The notes below the pieces were generated by a model. That model saw only the letters and a list, made by a program, of their open reading frames with translations, ran no database searches and was not told where the DNA came from. A program made the translations under genes and the position numbers. Of a stretch of DNA of 64,000 nt, positions 62,801 through 64,000 are shown piece after piece. Position 1 is the first letter of the stretch; every line of letters begins with the position of its first letter. Origin of the DNA: Rhodobiaceae bacterium (GTDB taxonomy: Bacteria; Pseudomonadota; Alphaproteobacteria; Rhizobiales; Tepidamorphaceae); assembly GCA_020637855.1 (NCBI GenBank), contig JACKJR010000001.1, forward strand, positions 620,001 to 684,000, in the 5' to 3' direction.

Positions 62801-64000
62801 GCCCGTCTCGGCCGACCCGGATGCTATGACGGGCTGGCGCAGACCTGATGCAAAGCCTTCGAGCAGGTCGGCGGCTTCGTCACGGTTTCGCGCGACAAGG
62901 CTGAGCCGGTGGCCGAGGTGTTCGCGGCCAAGGGAAAGTTCAGACGCGATCGCGGCCAGGTCTTCGCCGTCATAGCTTTCGCCTTGCAGCCGTGCTGAAA
63001 GATCGCGCGCACGCACCTGAAGCGCGGCATCGCTCTTTGCTGACAATACGACCAACCGTGCCGCGCCGTTCACTGGCTTGAGCGGTTCCTCATCGCGTTC
63101 AGGTGCTTCGCCAACGATAAGATGTGCGTTGGTTCCGCCGAAACCGAATGAGTTGATTCCGGCCCAGTGCCGGCCCTCATGATTGCCGGACCATGGCTCG
63201 GCAGCGGTGGGAACGCGCACGCGCAGGGCCTCGAAGGGAATGGCAGGATTCGGAGTTTCAAAATGCAGGTTGGGCGGGATCATGCGGTTGCGCTGCATGA
63301 GCGCGACCTTGATCAGGCTCGCAACGCCGGCAGCCGATTCCGTGTGCCCGAAATTGCTTTTCACAGAGCCGATGACGCAAGGCGCTCGATCCGGAGAGCC
63401 TTCGCCCAAAACCGTGCCCAGGGCCGTGACCTCGATCGGATCGCCAACCGGCGTGCCTGTGCCATGCGCTTCCACATAGGAGATTTCTGCAGGCGCGACA
63501 CCGGCTTCAGACAGCGCCGCGCGCATCGCCTTTTGCTGGCTCTCGCCGTTGGGAACCGTAATGCCCGTTGTGCGGCCATCCTGATTGGCCGCGCTGCCAT
63601 GGATCACCGCATAGACGGGATCGCCATCCGCCAGCGCGGCGCTCAACGTCTTGAGCACCACCATGCCGGCACCATCGGCGCGGGCGTAGCCGTTGGCTCG
63701 GATATCGAAGCTCTTGCAGCGTCCGTCCGGCGCGAGCATCGAGGCCTTGCACAGGGCCATGGTCATTTCCGGACTGAGCTGCAGGTTGACGCCACCGGCA
63801 ACGGCTATGTCCGATTCACCGTTCTGAAGGCTCCGGCAGGCCAGGTGCACCGCCACCAGCGAAGACGAACACGCGGTGTCGATGACCATGGACGGGCCGG
63901 TGAAATCGAACGCGTAGGACAGCCTGTTGGCCGCAATCGTCGTCGACATGCCCGTGGCGTTATGCGGCCCGAAACCGGCCGCTTCTTCCGGGTTGATAGT
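56816..64000 (-). CDS. highly reducing type I polyketide synthase (RkpA-like), N-terminus beyond window
   Basis: The frame is open to base 64000, where residues NPEEAAGFGPHNATG continue the ketosynthase; the Met at 63949 is internal, so the start is off the right edge. Domains in order: KS (active Cys in DTACSSS near 63870), AT (GHSVGEIAAAH near 62500), DH (YLADHKVEGTVVF near 61600), C-methyltransferase (ILEVGAGTGGLT near 60205), ER (ATGGFGLAAIQVAQL near 58570), KR (LVTGGLSGFGLA near 57980; Tyr in NYTAANEF near 57548), ACP (LGFDSLVAVEL near 57083). A short acidic tail ends DALLKELTAGE. One full reducing module fits iterative use. Confidence 0.92.
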   Translation of the reverse strand, partial: TINPEEAAGFGPHNATGMSTTIAANRLSYAFDFTGPSMVIDTACSSSLVAVHLACRSLQNGESDIAVAGGVNLQLSPEMTMALCKASMLAPDGRCKSFDIRANGYARADGAGMVVLKTLSAALADGDPVYAVIHGSAANQDGRTTGITVPNGESQQKAMRAALSEAGVAPAEISYVEAHGTGTPVGDPIEVTALGTVLGEGSPDRAPCVIGSVKSNFGHTESAAGVASLIKVALMQRNRMIPPNLHFETPNPAIPFEALRVRVPTAAEPWSGNHEGRHWAGINSFGFGGTNAHLIVGEAPERDEEPLKPVNGAARLVVLSAKSDAALQVRARDLSARLQGESYDGEDLAAIASELSLGREHLGHRLSLVARNRDEAADLLEGFASGLRQPVIASGSAETGTKRNIAFVFSGMGQQWWAMARGLLDAEPVFANMIRMLDAAFTRHDNSWSLLEALTAEEAGSRIDRTEFAQPAIFAAQVALADLWASWGIRPDFITGHSVGEIAAAHVAGALSLEDAVTICVHRSRLQAELAGRGGMLAAGLSRQAAQVRIAAFGGKVCIAAVNSPESVTLAGDHTALDELASSLEVAGVFARKLNVELPYHSPVMEEIGPRFRDALAGIVPKQTTVPLVSTVTGETIAGETLDADYWYRNIRQPVLFVDAMATLLAQDANVFVEIGAHPVLAPSIQECCASSGAAAKPVASLRRHQDDATTFLNAVGQLHCLGVAVDFTSHYRRPHKHLWLPAYPWQRAHHWSESKGSQARRTGREGTGGRVTHPLLGARRNGPEPVWRDTLQPGKPGYLADHKVEGTVVFPAAGMIELALAAAAEETPDPDAIVLEDFHIAAPLIFDGKAPVATEVTLSQGRNFTFHSGPAFSADGRWTLHASARLTEAGTDAATPSLDWTRLGRKLDLMPEKPDFYGHLDASGLQYGPAFRAIDTVWSSKDEAIARILIPPQISETLSRYRFHPAILDAGFQMLAAMSDGRTFLPVSISRLALHGATVDIAWAYARITDSSDTRITADIEFVNENAETVATVSGLVCRPLESAERSNRSLTDGYLYERKWIAKGNELSAAAAGLMPTPDSIIAELQTHEGRSISPQATPRLDQLAACYFLDALKELGWVWREEAEFTTDELCAQTGIADRHVRYAGLMLGHLAASRLLEARDGKWLAAGKLPDTDAASLWAELARDYPACHAELALLHRLGGGLADILRDTLDPLAELFLTGSPVAEHFYGDAPAFAPFNGLIADSVQSILSRLPDTEPIRILEVGAGTGGLTACLLPLLPPERTDYLFTDVSQSFINQAKNRFRDFPFVRYGLMDAEQDPADQSPGSDTFDLVIASDALHPTADIAASLANIRKALAPGGMFALMELTDPPVWYEMIFGLLPGWWHFGDREQRTDGPTLSQDEWLAALESAGFEDSAILPAFRTDAPALHSVFLAAKPAVAKQQSGIGKTDSAAEKEFAAPAVILASDPEIAERLAERLRADERDVSMLISGPLKKGGAAELLTDCLASCAQAPDVIDLRSLSTPLPGKDAFASTPSDILTGTCVDLHAAIVALGDRQWPDKPRLWVVTSAAEAIAPGEDIDISQASVRGFARVAITELADIEIRLADIGSAEADMLALANEIRSPTPEDDIAFRYGRRYISRVVRRRNPRKGTQGETPFALRQLDRTSPQSLRFCEIDVPPPGPGDVQVSMRAAALNFKDYAIVRGLVDWDRDGIGQEGAGIVTAVGQGVDDLAPGDAVMGAVFGHGLGSLANTPAFHLIRKPDHLSFTEAAGTTIVHLAALHALKRLANLKAGETVLIHTATGGFGLAAIQVAQLQRARIAATAGNEEKRDYLRGLGIAHVFDSRSSTFADEILQLTSGRGADVILNTLPPELNRHNFRALAPATGRLIDLVSNQNTVEFADQSLSKGVSYHVFDLIDLTDAAPDYALGLLEEFRDLLESRKLSPVAYHSVPSDRIGEAFAALRKANHIGKYVVDFENGYPDVRPAATGLHLNSDGAYLVTGGLSGFGLATAHWLAANGARHLVLASRKGGDAPEAAHALSALRERGVNAEAVACDVADPAHVKALMRRFGKDLPALRGIVHAAMVLRDKPIAELTGDDIRDVLAPKADGAWLLHTHSLRQPLDFFICYGSGSNVIGNRNQANYTAANEFMEALMRQRHAQGLPGLSISWGAIGNTGQVASDSDLKAAMMRQGVSAIDAGQAWAAISHALQNGLPSIAPFNIDWTVASKYSRSIANSPRFELVLGERHHDSGNKAPGTGGSQTADDPRTLDHIVITEVAGALGLDPGNLDINTPLPDLGFDSLVAVELGVALERETGYNMQRMALLRPELTTAEIIEKIAASNGDAVVQGQEPEPAIPQTAANSDEPAVVDDMSDSEVDALLKELTAGE

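Overview
The window is high-GC DNA from an alphaproteobacterium. The gene content fits the Hyphomicrobiales/Phyllobacteriaceae-Hoeflea type: a Paracoccus-like sox cluster, an aquaglyceroporin-type ars operon, DctPQM TRAP transport, non-pyrrolysine MttB, and an rkp-1-like polyketide synthase. Genus cannot be decided from the sequence alone. Coding density is high, with many 1-4 nt or longer start/stop overlaps. I see no tRNA, rRNA, CRISPR array, insertion sequence or phage gene.

Region 1 (1-10074), thiosulfate oxidation. The order is soxR(partial)-soxS on the minus strand, then soxV, soxX, Y, Z, A, B, C, D, E, F on the plus strand. This is the Paracoccus pantotrophus order without soxW. Similar ArsR-type inverted repeats lie in the soxS/soxV and soxV/soxX gaps, as expected for SoxR control. 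A strong hairpin terminator follows soxF. SoxD is short and monoheme, and the following diheme cytochrome may carry the missing domain.

Region 2 (10085-14006, minus strand): fused membrane/spermidine-synthase-like protein, a monoheme cytochrome, rpe, and DUF3750 and DUF3291 proteins. Region 3 (14203-20702): an uncharacterised three-gene coiled-coil/membrane operon, a type I substrate-binding protein, and GFA, DUF302 and LprI-like proteins.

Region 4 (20826-32273), carbon catabolism. Genes for D-erythronate and L-threonate use (denD, ltnD, otnC, otnK) are interleaved with two SDRs, a hydroxyacid dehydrogenase, an EamA transporter, a transaminase, an acetyltransferase with a polyglutamine tail and an AprI/Inh-type inhibitor. 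otnI is not in the window.

Region 5 (32455-37171), arsenic and anions: arsR with a near-perfect operator touching its start codon, thioredoxin-type arsC, an aqpS-like channel, an ArsC-ArsN2-type fusion, an ICMT-like methyltransferase and a SulP transporter. Region 6 (37251-48557), methylated-amine use: MttB-family methyltransferase, dimethylglycine-dehydrogenase-like flavoprotein with a folate domain, 5-formyl-THF cyclo-ligase, a TRAP transporter with an embedded LysE gene, a lyase and a geranylgeranyl-reductase-like enzyme.

Region 7 (48571-64000), the most unusual locus: two glycosyltransferases (one CslA-like, one ceramide-glucosyltransferase-like), an SDR, a GNAT-like acyltransferase, a discrete ACP and ketosynthase, an alpha-oxoamine synthase, and a highly reducing type I PKS with a methyltransferase domain that runs off the right edge. 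Together they read as a pathway for a PKS-derived, glycosylated sphingolipid-like lipid. That product is an inference.
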